Assembly (NCBI GenBank): GCA_027575765.1
Contig: JANBPT010000495.1
Coordinates: 1-33,433, forward strand
DNA: 33,433 nt
Direction of reading: 5' to 3'
DNA from: Tieghemiomyces parasiticus
Taxonomy: Eukaryota > Kickxellomycota > Dimargaritomycetes > Dimargaritales > Dimargaritaceae
This document shows, piece by piece, positions 10,895 to 23,300 of this stretch. How positions within the stretch are numbered: the stretch's first letter is position 1; every line of letters begins with the position of its first letter. The notes beneath the pieces were generated by a model. That model saw only the letters and a list, made by a program, of their open reading frames with translations. It was not told the origin of the DNA and did no database searches. The position numbers and the translations under genes were made by a program.

Positions 10895-12682
10895 TTACGC
10901 CTCGTACGTCTCCCATCCAGTCGTCTCTAGCTTGTCGGCTTTCTTGAGCACCTCCTTCTCCATCTGGTGCTGATACTTGAGCATCTTCTCAGCGTACTCG
11001 CCAATGAAAGGCGCCAGCATACGTACAGCCAGGAGGGCACCGTTGGTCGAATTATTGATGGCGACGGTAGCGACGGGCACGCCGCGGGGCATCTGGACGA
11101 TGGAGTAGAGTGAATCGACGCCATCGAGCGAAGACCCCTTGACCGGGACACCAATGACTGGGAGTGGGGTCATGCTAGCCACCATCCCAGGAAGATGGGC
11201 GGCCCCACCAGCTGCGGCGATGATGACTTTGAGGCCCCGCTTGTGTGCCGTCCGTGCGTACTGGCACAGCCGCTCGGGTGTCCGGTGTGCACTCACGATG
11301 GTGAGTTCGAACGGGACGCCAAAGTCCTCAAGGATCTTGGCCCCAGCCTTCATCGTGGGCAGGTCCGAGTCGGAGCCCATAATCACTCCGACGAGCGGTG
11401 ACACCGTGCTGAGGGCCTGGTCGATCCGCTCACGGTCCGTGTCTTCGAACGTGGCGGTACCCTCGGCGTCGGTGTCGGCGTCGGCGTCGGTTTCGTTACC
11501 GCCGGGTTTGATGGCGGCAAGGATAGGACGCAGGCGATTGCGGACCTGAGTCATGCTCTGGCCCACCACGGTGATGTGGCCCATCTTGCGGCCCTTGCGG
11601 CATTCGTGCTTGCCGTAAGCGTGAATAGTGGCCCCGTCGACTGTGAGAGCCGTGACGCAAGGCAACATGGTTTCCCGCTCATCGCCGTTCCCCAGAATGT
11701 TGACCATCCCAGCCGCACCCACCTTGAGGGCGGTGGAGCCGAGAGGTCGCCCCAAGATGGCTCGCAGGTGGTTCTCGAACTGGGACGTCTCACAGGCTTC
11801 GATGGTGTAGTGACCTGAGTTGTGCGGGCGCGGCGCGATCTCGTTGAGCAGCAGCCCGCCATCCTCCATCAGGAACATCTCGACGCCAAACACTCCAGCC
11901 CCGTCTAAAGAGATGATGGCGGTCTCGGCGATCTTCTTCGCCCGGGCGGCTAGGGTTCCGTCGATTTGAGCAGGGGCCAGAACCAAGTGGCAGATATTGT
12001 CGCGCTGCACCGTCTCGACCACTGGGTAGGACTTGACGGCGCCGTCCCGGCCGCGGACCACCATCACGGCGAGTTCCTTGGCAAACGGAACCCACTGTTC
12101 GACATAGAGCTGGCTAGCGGTAGAGTTGGCAGTGGTGGAGCACAGCGACTGCCAGGCCTGTGCAATGTCGGCCTCGTTGCGCACCACGGCGTTACCACGG
12201 CCGTCGTAGGCCATTTTCTTGGCCTTGAGCATGAGTGGGTAGCCAAACTGTTTGCCGGCCTCCTTCAGTTCCTCAGGCGACTTGACCTCCTGGAACGCCG
12301 GAAGGGGCACACCGTTGGCGTTGAGGTGGCGCTTCTGCTCAAACTTGTCCTGAATGATCTTGATAGTCCGCGGGGACGGGTGAATGCGCAGGTTAGGATT
12401 CTCCTGCTTGAGTCGGATGAGCTCGCTCACGTTTACGTGCTCGATCTCCACGGTCAGAATGTCTACCTGGCTGGCAAGTTCCCGGATCTTGTCCGAGTCT
12501 TGAAAGTTGCCGTCGACGTGTTGGTCGTGGGCCGCCAATTGCTTGGCCGGGGCGCCCTCACCTCGGTCCAGAATGCTGACGTGTAGGTTGAGCCGGTTAG
12601 CCGCCTCCACCAGCATACGGCCTAGCTGGCCACCGCCCAGGACACCCACACGGGGCAATACCATTGACTCGTTCTGTTTCAT
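10895..12682 (-). CDS. ADE2: Phosphoribosylaminoimidazole carboxylase, fused PurK-PurE
   Basis: This intronless frame encodes 595 residues; the yeast enzyme has about 570. It catalyses the conversion of AIR to CAIR in cytosolic purine synthesis. The N-terminal PurK-like ATP-grasp part (about 8-395) starts with [11 protein letters not shown] (13-23), carries [12 protein letters not shown] (153-164) and ends its core with [16 protein letters not shown] (278-293). The C-terminal PurE-like part (about 430-595) has MGSDSDLP (435-442), SAHRTP (464-469) and AGGAAHLPG (491-499), the AIR carboxylase signature. The fused K-E order is the fungal arrangement. The linker (about 396-425) carries an Asp/Ala/Thr repeat encoded by GTC/GGC triplet repeats at 11467-11490. 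The start at 12682 gives six residues before a second Met at residue 7, which could also be used. The minus-strand leader upstream is C/T-rich. Confidence 0.97.
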   Translation of the reverse strand: MKQNESMVLPRVGVLGGGQLGRMLVEAANRLNLHVSILDRGEGAPAKQLAAHDQHVDGNFQDSDKIRELASQVDILTVEIEHVNVSELIRLKQENPNLRIHPSPRTIKIIQDKFEQKRHLNANGVPLPAFQEVKSPEELKEAGKQFGYPLMLKAKKMAYDGRGNAVVRNEADIAQAWQSLCSTTANSTASQLYVEQWVPFAKELAVMVVRGRDGAVKSYPVVETVQRDNICHLVLAPAQIDGTLAARAKKIAETAIISLDGAGVFGVEMFLMEDGGLLLNEIAPRPHNSGHYTIEACETSQFENHLRAILGRPLGSTALKVGAAGMVNILGNGDERETMLPCVTALTVDGATIHAYGKHECRKGRKMGHITVVGQSMTQVRNRLRPILAAIKPGGNETDADADTDAEGTATFEDTDRERIDQALSTVSPLVGVIMGSDSDLPTMKAGAKILEDFGVPFELTIVSAHRTPERLCQYARTAHKRGLKVIIAAAGGAAHLPGMVASMTPLPVIGVPVKGSSLDGVDSLYSIVQMPRGVPVATVAINNSTNGALLAVRMLAPFIGEYAEKMLKYQHQMEKEVLKKADKLETTGWETYEA

Positions 12683-14649
12683 GGTGATGGGCTCGGCGCT
12701 AAAAGTCGAGGTTACAATCAGGGGGGAGGTCTTGGCTATTAATCACGAGTAGGAGGGCGTCAGTGTGTAGGCGAATCGCGAATGGGGAGGCCTATGATAG
12801 AGGGCCACGGAAAACGAAGGAAGCAGCAACGGCGAGAAGGAGCGGTCACAGAATGCAATGGCAGGCTGAGAGTGGAAAATGGACACTGCAAGGACTGGTA
12901 ATATCCGTTGAGTCTAAACGCGGGTAGCACGGATTCCGCCCCGAGCCGGTTGTGGCATCAGGGGGTCTTATAGTCAGGTTCCACCATTAGCGTATAGGCT
13001 TGAGTGGTCACCTCAAGGACCTCCCCTATAAGGACGGGAGGCGAGAAATGAGAAGGGGGCACAGCAGCACTAGTGTGCCCCCCATAAAAAAAACTACTTA
13101 CCCACACCCTCGATATCCCCAACAACCAATAGGCTGCTGCACAGGTGACGCATGGTCGAGCGGGGTTAGCCCTGACTGTGTGCAATAATTGATGTGACTC
13201 CCTAGGTTGCCCTAGGGGCCCTCCCAGGAACAATATCAAAAGCTACCGGTGGCGTACCCAACACCATGCAGTTGACTTGGGAAAGGTGTGGTAGATGGAC
13301 TGGATAGTAAGGAAAGTATGCGGACAAGTTGCTCGAATGCAGCCCTGAGTCACCCATCCGAGGATGGTGCAAAGGAAAGGCAATGGGCGTCTATTACCGT
13401 GTGTCGTATTGTGACCTATCCTCTGCACACATTATGAGCGCATTGGCCCTGCTGTGAGGTATAGGCCGGTCGACCATGTGGAAGTGTCTGTCCAAATGCT
13501 ATACCGGCGGTACACCTATCTTACCGCCGTGCGAGCTGAGCTGACAATTTATGGTGCTCGACCCTGGAATGGGGGAAGGAGGGATATTCTGGGCTAGGGT
13601 CCAACTGGGGTCTCTCTGACAGCACCGGCCAATCGCAACTACGGTACGCACCAGCGAGTCTGCACTTCTGCGGCACAGTCACTAATACGGATGGTTACTA
13701 AATAGCCGAGGCACCACTGATAGTGTCCGGCCAGAGGTTATAATTAAGACAAGTGGACAAAAGGATACAATTAATCCTAACTGCCTAACCCCCCAGTGGC
13801 GACATTGAGCCCAGATTATACCGTTGGTTTACAATTGATCTGCAGCGCCGGACAGAGAACCCGTATCCCGTCCGCTATCGACATATACAAGTTCCGGGGT
13901 CCCCCTCCCCCGGCACTCAATTGTGGCATAGGAAAACCTTGACGCTCGTCGAGACCATCTGTATCTTCTCAAACGACAGAGCGGGTGTTGACGCCACAAG
14001 TTCACGATGGCCTGGACTTCTTTCAATAGGGATTAGCAAGGGTCGAATGCACTGAAGGACGACACTGAGCCACCGGGATCCAGGAGGACATAGATAATCC
14101 TGCAACTGTTGAGAAGGAAACGAGTATAGAATACCATCGGGTCATGGTGGCACGAAGACCGTCAGAGAGCCACTGTGAGGTCATTGCTACTATTAACTAA
14201 AAAAACGTAAAGGACCATAGCGAGGTCCCGGAGTGCCCGCGCTGGCTCAGTATCCACTCTCCTTATCACCTCTCGCACGTCATAAGCACGGTAATGGTAG
14301 ATTGTATAGTTGTTTAAATTTTATATCAACTTTTAGACAAGTCTAGTGGCCGGGCATGGAAAATGGATACGTATCGTTCAGGGTAAAGAAACAGCAGAAA
14401 AGCGAGAGAGAAGTAAAGGCGACAACAAACCATCAAGAAAGTATGAGTAGGTTAAATCGTTCGTGCAGTGAAAGTAATGAGAAAGCGCCGAGAAGAACGC
14501 TAAAGCTTTTAAAAAGGTAGTGGAGAATAAAGAACATGGTGAAAGATCCAAGGCAGAGAAAAAGACGTTATGTTACAAGTATATCATGGAATTTAGGGGG
14601 GGGGGGTCGGGTGAATGAGAAAGCGGGAAGAAATGATTGTCAAGGAAAA
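12683..14649. other. ADE2 upstream region and intergenic DNA
   Basis: From 12683 to about 12860 the minus strand is C/T-rich, like other leaders here, and probably holds the ADE2 5' leader. No TATA box is evident. From about 13000 to 14340 I see no gene. From 14390 to 14649 the plus strand is very A/G-rich, so the 3' flank of the NDT80-type gene is U/C-rich in its transcript, with a run of 11 G (C in the transcript) at 14596-14606, 44 nt past its stop. Confidence 0.45.
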
Positions 14650-16377
14650 TTACTGGTAATAGCCGTAGTCAGCAGCATGGTGGCCCTGCGGTTCACCACC
14701 GCCGACTCCCGGACCGTAAACAAATTCCTCAGGGTAGCCGTACGCACCGTTATGGGGGTCGGCGGAACCGTAGCCAGCCGCAGCGGCGGCAGCAGCGGAA
14801 CCATCTTCACCGTGACCGGTATGGTAGCCGTCCATATGAGAAAAGCTGTCGCTCATGATGCGACGGCCCCACGGGTCGACGGAACCCGGGCCCATACCTT
14901 GGATGTTAAGTCCACTGGAGCCGTGGGCGCCATCGTTATTGCCCTCGTGGCCCATGGGCGGTAGAGGGTGCTGGTGATGCTGGCCGCCGTTGTGGTCGGC
15001 AAAGACATCGCCACCATGACCGCCGGTTACGACGGAAGACTTGCTGTCGGCCGGGTTACCATGGGAAGCGGCCGCGGCCGCAGCGGCCGAGAGGAGGTAG
15101 GCAGAGGCCGGGAAAGTGGCGCCAGGGGTGGCGGTACCATGGTTGCTACCACCGGGCCCCATCAACATGGGAGAGGATTGGTACGACGGGAAAGTGCTGT
15201 AGGATGGGTAAGCGCCGGGGGGAGCGGTTCCAGCGGCAGCGGTGGCCATACCGGCGTGATAGGGGCCACCCACGGTCATGTATCGCTCATCAAACGAAGC
15301 CGGGTGGCCCAGGAACGGGTACGGGGGCATCCGGTCGTGGGCAGCGCTGTCGGCGTAGTGACCCGGACTGCGACCACGGACGACGAGGTTGGCGGACTGG
15401 GTGGTGGCCACCTTGTAGCGCTGGCCGTTATCGCACTTGGCATACAATTCGACCTGGAGCACGTAGTATTGCTGGGCGGCGCGGCGCTTGCCATTGTTGG
15501 CAGTGGCGGTCTTGAACTGGATACGCTCGTAGGTTACAATGGCCGAGTTGGACCCTACCGAGCTGAGGCTTAGGTTACCACCGGCGCGGAGCGGACGCAC
15601 GTCTGGGGTGGTTTGGGGGCCCTTATCCCGCTTCGGGGTGTGCTGGACTAGGTCGATTTTCTTCTCGCTGCTCGAGACCTTGGCGCTTAGCCCGACGGAG
15701 AACTGGGTGACGTTGTGATAGCGGCCATCAGCCTCCACTAGGCAGGGCATGTCGGGGTCCATGATTGGGCCCGCTGAAGTGGCCAGGTTAAAGGCCGCGC
15801 TCACCTGAAAGTAGTTGCGGCGGTAACAAGTCCAGTCGTTGTCGGCCTGAAAGAATCCGCGGTCAATTTTGGCGTGGAGGTTGGGCGTGTACTTCATGGT
15901 ATGGTCTAAACTGTATAAGGTAAGGAGCTGGCGGGTCGAGGTGAAGTACGGACCGGCCTCGACGCTGAACCCTACGGTGTCGGTGCGCCGCTTGCGCAGA
16001 CCTCCGAAGGCAGGACTGTAGGGGGAGCCCATGAAGGGCACCGCGTAAGGTGCGCTTTCATGACCGTAGCGGCGATGGTCCGGGACCGGCAGGGACCCGC
16101 GGATGGCACCGCCCTCCAGACGGGAGGAAGCTCCGTAGGTACCAATGGCGGAGGCCGGACGGGGCGGTTCCATACCGTCGTTGCGCACGGCCAAACTGTT
16201 CATGTAGATCGGTTGGCTATGCAGTGGAGCGCTGGGGTCGGCGGATGGGTCACCGTAGCCGTAGGTATCAATGAATTGGTCGGGGGCGCCGCTGGCAAGC
16301 GGAGCCATGGCGGCTGGGGCGCCGTTGGGAGCAGGGGTGGACGGGACGCTGCTCCACTTGTTGTCGTGCAACATCAT
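14650..16377 (-). CDS. NDT80/PhoG-family DNA-binding transcription factor
   Basis: This single-exon frame of 575 residues starts with two adjacent Met codons. A Ser/Pro/Ala-rich N-terminus precedes a basic GLRKRR (126-131), a possible nuclear signal. The NDT80/PhoG DNA-binding domain spans about 135-345. It carries FQVSAAFNL (190-198), LVQHTPKRDKGPQ (243-255), ERIQFKTATANNGKRRAAQQYY (284-305) and SANLVVRGRSPGHY (328-341), the most diagnostic stretch. The C-terminal 230 residues are low-complexity (Pro, Gly, His, Tyr) with two runs of seven Ala (431-437 and 528-534), typical of an unstructured activation region. Members act in the nucleus on meiosis, nutrient or self-recognition programmes (yeast Ndt80, Neurospora vib-1). 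Which role applies here cannot be read from sequence. A TATA box sits about 480 nt upstream, implying a long leader. Confidence 0.92.
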   Translation of the reverse strand: MMLHDNKWSSVPSTPAPNGAPAAMAPLASGAPDQFIDTYGYGDPSADPSAPLHSQPIYMNSLAVRNDGMEPPRPASAIGTYGASSRLEGGAIRGSLPVPDHRRYGHESAPYAVPFMGSPYSPAFGGLRKRRTDTVGFSVEAGPYFTSTRQLLTLYSLDHTMKYTPNLHAKIDRGFFQADNDWTCYRRNYFQVSAAFNLATSAGPIMDPDMPCLVEADGRYHNVTQFSVGLSAKVSSSEKKIDLVQHTPKRDKGPQTTPDVRPLRAGGNLSLSSVGSNSAIVTYERIQFKTATANNGKRRAAQQYYVLQVELYAKCDNGQRYKVATTQSANLVVRGRSPGHYADSAAHDRMPPYPFLGHPASFDERYMTVGGPYHAGMATAAAGTAPPGAYPSYSTFPSYQSSPMLMGPGGSNHGTATPGATFPASAYLLSAAAAAAASHGNPADSKSSVVTGGHGGDVFADHNGGQHHQHPLPPMGHEGNNDGAHGSSGLNIQGMGPGSVDPWGRRIMSDSFSHMDGYHTGHGEDGSAAAAAAAGYGSADPHNGAYGYPEEFVYGPGVGGGEPQGHHAADYGYYQ

Positions 16378-16866
16378 GGTCGACTAGATAGCGAAGTGCG
16401 ATGGAGAGGGAGGGGAGTTCAGAAAACAAGCGGAGGTACTAGGCTAGTTGAAAACAGTCTACAATAGCGGGCGTGAAAGGCACAAGATAGAGTTGGGCAG
16501 TGTCTTGAGACGGTACGACCAGCAAAGGGTTTACAGTAGCCAAACTAGCAGGAAGATCTATGGTGTCCAATGAGGGCGTGTGGCTCGGACTACTGTAGCA
16601 AGGATGACCGTGGAAAAGTAGTAATTGAACAGTGCAAAAGTGAAATCTAAGGGGTGAAGTACAAATATGCGAGTGAATAGGTAGAGCTAAAAGCCACTAC
16701 TACGTTTAAATGGGTGTGCGGAACAAAGGATGGAGGGCGGGGAGGAGCAATAAGGGTGAAAAAAGCTGGTGGAAGGACAAGGTAGGTGGTGAGCGAGGCG
16801 AACCGTTGGGCGACAGAGTTGGTGTGACTGATACAAAGGTGGTGCGAGAGCGACGACTTTTATATG
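16378..16866 (-). promoter_or_regulatory. TATA box and long leader of the NDT80-type gene
   Basis: CATATAAAAG on the minus strand (16857-16866) is a strong TATA box. Between it and the ATG lie about 480 nt, C/T-rich on the minus strand. A leader of roughly 450 nt would be long, as is common for fungal regulatory genes, and could carry post-transcriptional control. The transcription start is inferred, not seen. Confidence 0.5.
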
Positions 16867-16939
16867 TTGCGACACCGGGGGTGCTGCGAAGGAGACGCGG
16901 TGGCAGACACAAGAGGGCTCGAGTAGCCACCTCAGAGCG

Positions 16940-17395
16940 CGCGTGCGTGTCGCCGTGTGTACCCTACCTTTTGCTATTCCCCCGACCTCTCCCGCTCTAT
17001 TACACGACCTCCCTCTTTCTGGCCCTCGGCACCCTCCTTGCTTCTTTGCGGTCTTCGCCGTTTCGTTGGTCGGCGGACACTTTGTGCTACCCTTTGTTCC
17101 GTCCCCTCCCCTCTTTTCATCACCCTCCCCTTGATCCCTCTTTTCGACCAAACCCACGACCGCCTCTTCTCTTCCTCACCTTCGGTTTCCTTCTTTCCTC
17201 TAGCCACTCGCCCAAAGACCCACGCACCCCTCGGCAGGCACCCGACTCTTTGTCCCCGATTGCTTACTGCGCGGGTCCTAGCCAACTAAAAGGGACACCT
17301 AACGACCTGGACACCCTCCACAGGCCTCACTCTCGCTGTTATTCGCCTATTCACCTTCGCCATATCGTCCGCCTGACTTCGTCGTTGAGCTAATT
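16940..17395 (+). promoter_or_regulatory. Orphan pyrimidine-rich leader-like tract pointing rightwards
   Basis: At about 16930 the base composition flips: purine-rich on the plus strand to the left, strongly C/T-rich to the right for about 450 nt. The tract contains no plus-strand ATG until 17406. In this window such tracts normally sit directly before a coding start, yet the 72-codon frame opened at 17406 has low third-position GC and no recognisable product. It may be the leader of a non-coding or decayed divergent transcript, or the distal promoter of the NDT80-type gene. Confidence 0.3.
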
Positions 17396-20300
17396 TACAT
17401 CCCTGATGCATTTGCGTCGCTCAAATAGGGGTTTTTTTTGCTTAGACCCTGAAAAGTACCATGTACCAGTGCGTGGTGAAGGATTGACAGATGTTGCAGT
17501 CGTTGAACGACCGTCGATAAATCAGGGCGAGAACGAAAGGAGAGCGACCACTGGGCTGGGTGATGAGGTGGGAGAGGGAGGGGGGCTAGACGAGGCGTTT
17601 CACCATTTCGGAATACTGATTTAGCCGCGGCCTTGCTGTTCTTTGCGGCTGCCCTCCTCCCCTACACCGCACCTCATGTGCCCACTTCAACTGGCTGACG
17701 GTGTGAAACTAGCATCAAATCACTATCCTTTTCGTTTGATTTCCGCTGTCTCTGAGGTGACAAGCCCTCATGGGCCCATGCGGCTCGGAATTCTCATTAG
17801 GTACAATTGGGTCACCACCACCGATGCTTTACCACTTCATCCATCGATCATGACCAACCTCGTTGCTTGTTTGCCTTACCTTGTCAACCGCTCCACTAGT
17901 ATTTCGGGCCAAGCGCTGGCTTAAAGCACCTCTTGCAGTGGCCTGAGGTTTTCTGGGATGTCTCGGCTGTATTTTTTACGACACGATCAAGCTGCGAACC
18001 CCATAGAAGTTCGGACATTTCCTACCGGTTCGACCGTCTCTGCTCGTAGTATAGGTTTTTGGTGTACTCCAAGCGATTTTGCCGGATTAGCGTCGGACCG
18101 CTCGCCCGGGATTGACAATTATGGTCAATAAAGTAAATGAAGGGCTGGGTGGGCCCTGCAGATCCCTACGCCACCCCCTTAGTTCCATGCAGGCGGACTG
18201 CTTTTTGATAAACTTTCAATCTAAAACGATATGCGGGCGAGGGAATTATAAAGGGAGGTTGTTTGTGTGGAAGAGAGAGAGCCTTTTTGTGTGGCCGGAG
18301 GAATCACAGCAGCAGCCAGATCCATTACCACCGTAAAGCGACACAGGAATGCAGTGTTCACTACTAAGTACGTGGGACCGAGGAGAGGCGTGTCCGTAAA
18401 ACCGAGAGAAGAAAGGGGGGAACTAGGAGAGGTCCCACCACTACGGAGAAAAGATCGTCTTGGAATGCGGGACCTGTAGGCACAGTCGCCCTTTACACCC
18501 TCCAATCTTCCTTTAATCTCAAGGTACCCGTGTCTCTCCTCCTTTCTCTTCCTTGGTCCATCTGTTTGAAAGAGCTGGCCGCCATTAATGTCGCGCGGGA
18601 TCTCCACAGGACCAAAACACGTTGTACGGAGAAGCTCCCTAACTGTGACGTCCACGGCTTATATTTAAACGATCAATCACAATGAGCATCAACAAAAGTG
18701 GACATATTTCCATAACGCATCAACTGTCATTAGATATCCTTTTTTTTTTTACAACTCACTAAAACGATAACACAACGTGTTTATATGCGTGACCTGGACG
18801 TGTGTTCCCGCAATTGCGTGGTAGCAGCCATTGAAGGTGACAGTGTACGGCCAGGGGAAGCGTACACAATCGTGGAGAAGAGGACGGGGCGTCTCGGCCA
18901 GCCTACCACGCGGATATCTTTGGATATTGGATGACCTCTTCTAGTGCACGTACACACCTCAGCACAGGTGTACCTTATCTACAGGAGCGCCGTAGGTCCA
19001 TCGTGGGATGGGATATGGGGTGCTTAGGTTGTCGACGATGTTGAAGAGAATGAGGGTGATCGACTAAACTAAGGGTAGTGGCAAGTCCATCTTGTCCAAG
19101 TGTCGAGGGCCTAGTATTTTTGGGGGGGAGGAAAGTTTCGGCACAGCTCCGTTTCCCGCCTACCATTTTCATACTGTGTAACTAAGTGGCTTTTGGATCG
19201 ATAACTGTATGGACGAGTGGAAGCGTTTAGGAGTAAATTAGGAAGGCTTAAGGCTGGTCGACCGGTGGTGGCGCCGTTGTAAACGGCTGTAGGTCTGCCG
19301 GGGTGAGGAAGGAAAGTATAGGAAAGCGATAGGTTGGTGGGTCGGCAGGCTGCGTTGGGGGTGCATCAATCGGTTTAAACTGCAGACACGGCGGCTTCGC
19401 ATCCCGCTGTGCGACCGGCAGTTTGGTCGAGTGGGGGGTGAGACATGTGGTAATTCCTAGACGAGACGGAGAAAAGGGGACTACCATACCCGTCGGTAGC
19501 TCAGGCTTTCCTTTTTCCGCCAGACCGGTATAATGGGTTCACTTTCGATTTACTGGAGGTCAGAGGAGCTGCACCTGTTCCAAAGATCGGAGCAGCCAGT
19601 TTGAATCCACAGCTACAGGCTGCACCGTGGCCTCTCAGGACTCAGACTGTCTGCGTTTGACGTATCGAGTCCGCAGATTTTTTGGCTCCCGAATAGTCGT
19701 TTTGACGCGTCACATCCGGACCTACCGACCGCTCAACGCATTCGATCAGAAAGTTGGGATATATTGGACACCTAATACCCACCCCCTTTCTAAATCTCCC
19801 GATTATAGCCGAACTGGTGGCACCGGGTGGTTTCCCAACTTCACTCCACCTTCACGCTGAGCGAGTGTGACGTGGGAATCCGTACCCCGCACAAGTAGTG
19901 GAGCTTCATCTTCCCCATACGACCTACCATCCAACCATTTTGGTCAGGGATAACGGCAGCCTTAATCGCGTCATACTCTACACAAGATACATTTACCTAT
20001 AGTACTATATTCTAGTATGTAGAAATAATTAAGACTGTCCGACTGGGTAAGGGATATCGACCTCTCCATGAAGAACTGCGAAAATGACTAAATCCAGCAG
20101 GCTCCCTGCCCTAGATTCATACCAAACTCACAAACACTTCATTTTAATGACCGGGACTTTAGTATGAGGTGCAAGTGGACCAACGTGGTCGATGGTCAAT
20201 CGCATTATTCGAACAGGGATATCCTGGAACACTGTGATGACGGTTGGACTTTAAGGGCAGTAGTACCGCAGGGCCAGTGTATGCATCGCCGCTCTTAAAC

Positions 20301-23300
20301 TCAACAACTATGTATGGAGGGTCATATTGGTTTACAATAGAGGCCCCATCTACAAGCACTAGTGCTTACGAGCGCATCCATCACCCTCTCATCTACGCCA
20401 GTTGATGTGTCTATTCAACTCCCCTCTCCCTCACCGTCTTGATTTTTTTTACTTATCGGATGCCAAGTGGCCTCTGCGATACGCCTTCGCCCCTCACACT
20501 CGGCTTGTGCAACCGCGGCGTTTGGTCACAGAGCAGACCTTCAGATAGACCAGGGGGGGGGGAGCTATGCCGCGGTAGACATGGATTCCGGCTGAGACGC
20601 CAGCATCACGAAATTTAAAGATGCTGACCACCAAATGTATCGTCGTCCACCCCCGCTTCGCGCGGTTGGATGCGTTTGCATTATGCGAATTGTGTGTCTG
20701 CTCCACCTCTTTCCCACCTACTTCACTCTCCCGGTCTAAATACCGAACAGGGTGAGCTGTGGTACTTGGCTTTTACCTCTGGGACTATGCTTTTCATTGG
20801 TTTCTGGCGCCACTTTAACCACTACACCTTTTTTTGTTAGAGCCCATTTCTCACGGAACGTATAGGACACTTTTACACGATGAATAGCAATGCTACCAAG
20901 CTGTCTAGACCGTGTGACTAGGCCTGATCACGGTAAAAACCACCTCTGATATTGTAAGACTATATACATAGCAGACAACCAGTATACCTATATACCTCAA
21001 ATGACGGGCCGCATCATCCGCGGCGGTGACCGTTTTGCGGTAATTAAGCGCATTAAATTCTCCAAGCCTGCTTCTGGCTAACACAGAAGGCACCCACACC
21101 ATCCTGCCTCGGGTTCCAAGTGGCCTGGAATTACCGCACTCGACGGACCCAGGACCGTAATGACAGGCACCCTCGAGACCAGCTTGCTTGTGACCCATTC
21201 ACATCTCTTATCGCACTTACGTTTTGCTTTTGCTTTTTTCTTTTGGAGATCTAACAGTTTAGATTTTTGTCGGGCCCAAACGTATCGAACGTCGCCAGGG
21301 ACCTTCGCCAGAGTATGCCCGACTGTGTACCCAATGGAAAGGTGCGTATGAACAATGGGTCAAGGAAGATCATTGAGCAGCTACAGGCAACCTGGACTCT
21401 CATGTTGCCTTCCGATTAGAGTCTTCCCCTTTTACCCACGCTGTCAAATGAGTAGGATCCTTATATGATCGAAACGGTTGATAACACGCGGGTGGGAATT
21501 AAACTGCAAGAAGTGAAAACGAGTTAAGTTTTAGTAGCTCAATTTGGGATACATATTAGGGAGCACTAATCGTTGGGCGCCGGTCCCTGGGCTGGACTAT
21601 CGCGTGGTAATGTACAAGGATTGAGTATCAGGAGAAAAGCCAACTCCGGCTGTTAGCTTAGATACCGGGTCCCAACTTAACGTGCAGCAGCTAGCGTCAC
21701 GCAAGTGCCGGCATAGGATATGAAGGGGGATACTCTAGAAATCGTAGACCGATAGCACGCGGTATGTTGTGACGCTATTAATAAAGGAGCCAGCTCTGTC
21801 TACACCTCAGGGACCGCCATTTCAATTAAACTGCGTACATGGACCGATCTTCCCCCTTCTCTTATGCGCCAGTCTGCTAAGGCCCCTTTGAAGTGCAATC
21901 ACATACGCAGGCTTTACCCACGCTCATAAGGACAACCCCGCCCCCTCCCTGTACTTTCCCCACACCGTCGCCTACGGTATTATTAAACGGAAGGCAACAC
22001 TAGCATGTCGAAGCAACGATGTTATTATTTTTTTTCACGGCGTAGCGGGGGTGTGATATCTGCGGCACTACACCGCAACCACCAAACTACAATGGGACGC
22101 TGTGAGGGAAAAGTGGCTTGTTAGTGGTGGTTACCCTCTGCCTTGTTGGGCCATCCCGCCCGTCCTCCCGAACCCCCCCTCTTTTCGCCCTCGCCATTCC
22201 TTTCCTTCCTGGACGATGTACGTCGTCCTGGTGTTTGTACCCGCCACGCCGGGTTCACCAGAGGCCACCAGTCGGTACGCCCGCACAGAGGCGCTAGGAG
22301 GAAACACAGGTGTTCCTACGTCTATTCAACAACTGAAAATACTACATAAACGAGTACAGAAACGGCGATAACCAAGATATCGGCTATTTATCACCGGAAA
22401 TCCTCGCTACATCGTTAAACGAGATTTTAGATCAAAGCGGGACAGTGGCTATCGATACCGGCGCTGTAGTGAAGCTCAGTTCAGGGTGACCCTCCTCCAA
22501 CCTCCCTCTCGGTTTGGTAGAAACCATTCTTGCCACCATTATGACGACTTACTGCGAGTGTAACCCGTGGCGGGGTAGCTTTGAATCTCCTCCATCAGAC
22601 CCATATAGTGTGCCCTCAATGAAAGGAACGGGTGCCCGTTGGGCGAATGTCCCATCCCAGCATTAGCAGCGGCTTGAGCGGCAGGGGTGACAACCTATGC
22701 GCTCGGACAGGAAAGGCTAGGCGAAACCAACTTCCCCAATCGTCTTGAAGCCGCCAAGTGACCTTGGCAAGCAAACCCACCTCCCCCTGTCGCCTCGGCA
22801 CTGCCCTATCCCGTGGCTTCCTTCGGATCGTTACACACAGGGTCGTACACTCGGCCGCCACAAAACCGCCTTGGTCTTCCTGATTACGCTGGCCGTTGGT
22901 ACCCGTCGTCTCCCACTTCCCCTTTCTGCCTTCACTACGTTTACTCCGTTGGGGCGGGGTGTCCTAGTGTATATATTTTTTTTTGGGGGGGGGCAGCTGC
23001 TCTATGAGAGACTCATTTGGCACCCCGTTTTTACTATCTCGGCTGGCCCTCGCCGTCCCGGCACGGTATAAACAGTGGCGAGGGTGTGGGTTGTCGTGGT
23101 CCTGCCGAGATGTATATTTCGTTGCGCTGGGGGGGGGGTTCCACCGGCAGATGGGTCGGTTTTAGCCGATGGCTCTTCGCCCGAGAGACTGGCACGTCGT
23201 CTCCCACCGCCATCTAGCTATGGTGAGGATCACATCGTCATCCCTGCGGTCATGATCACTACCACGTGATACACGCGAGTACTTTCTACCCCTTCGTTAG

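Noticed and set aside
11966..12586. Long plus-strand frame opposite ADE2 (also 14968-15573 and 16060-16467 opposite the NDT80-type gene)
   Set aside because: These are antisense shadows of GC-rich coding sequence; the minus-strand frames carry the conserved motifs.
16710..17393. Plus-strand open frame of 227 codons
   Set aside because: It spans a purine-rich then pyrimidine-rich region that lacks stop codons by composition. It crosses the TATA box of the NDT80-type gene, and the product is low-complexity.
20159..21198. Series of minus-strand frames (20159-20359, 20494-20706, 20905-21198) that might be exons of one decayed gene
   Set aside because: At least the first two lack an ATG start. 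I could not find in-phase donor and acceptor pairs joining them, and no motif is recognised.
23067..23210. Possible small gene after TATAAA on the plus strand
   Set aside because: The first downstream ATG (23110) opens only a 36-codon frame that runs through a ten-G tract; it looks non-coding.
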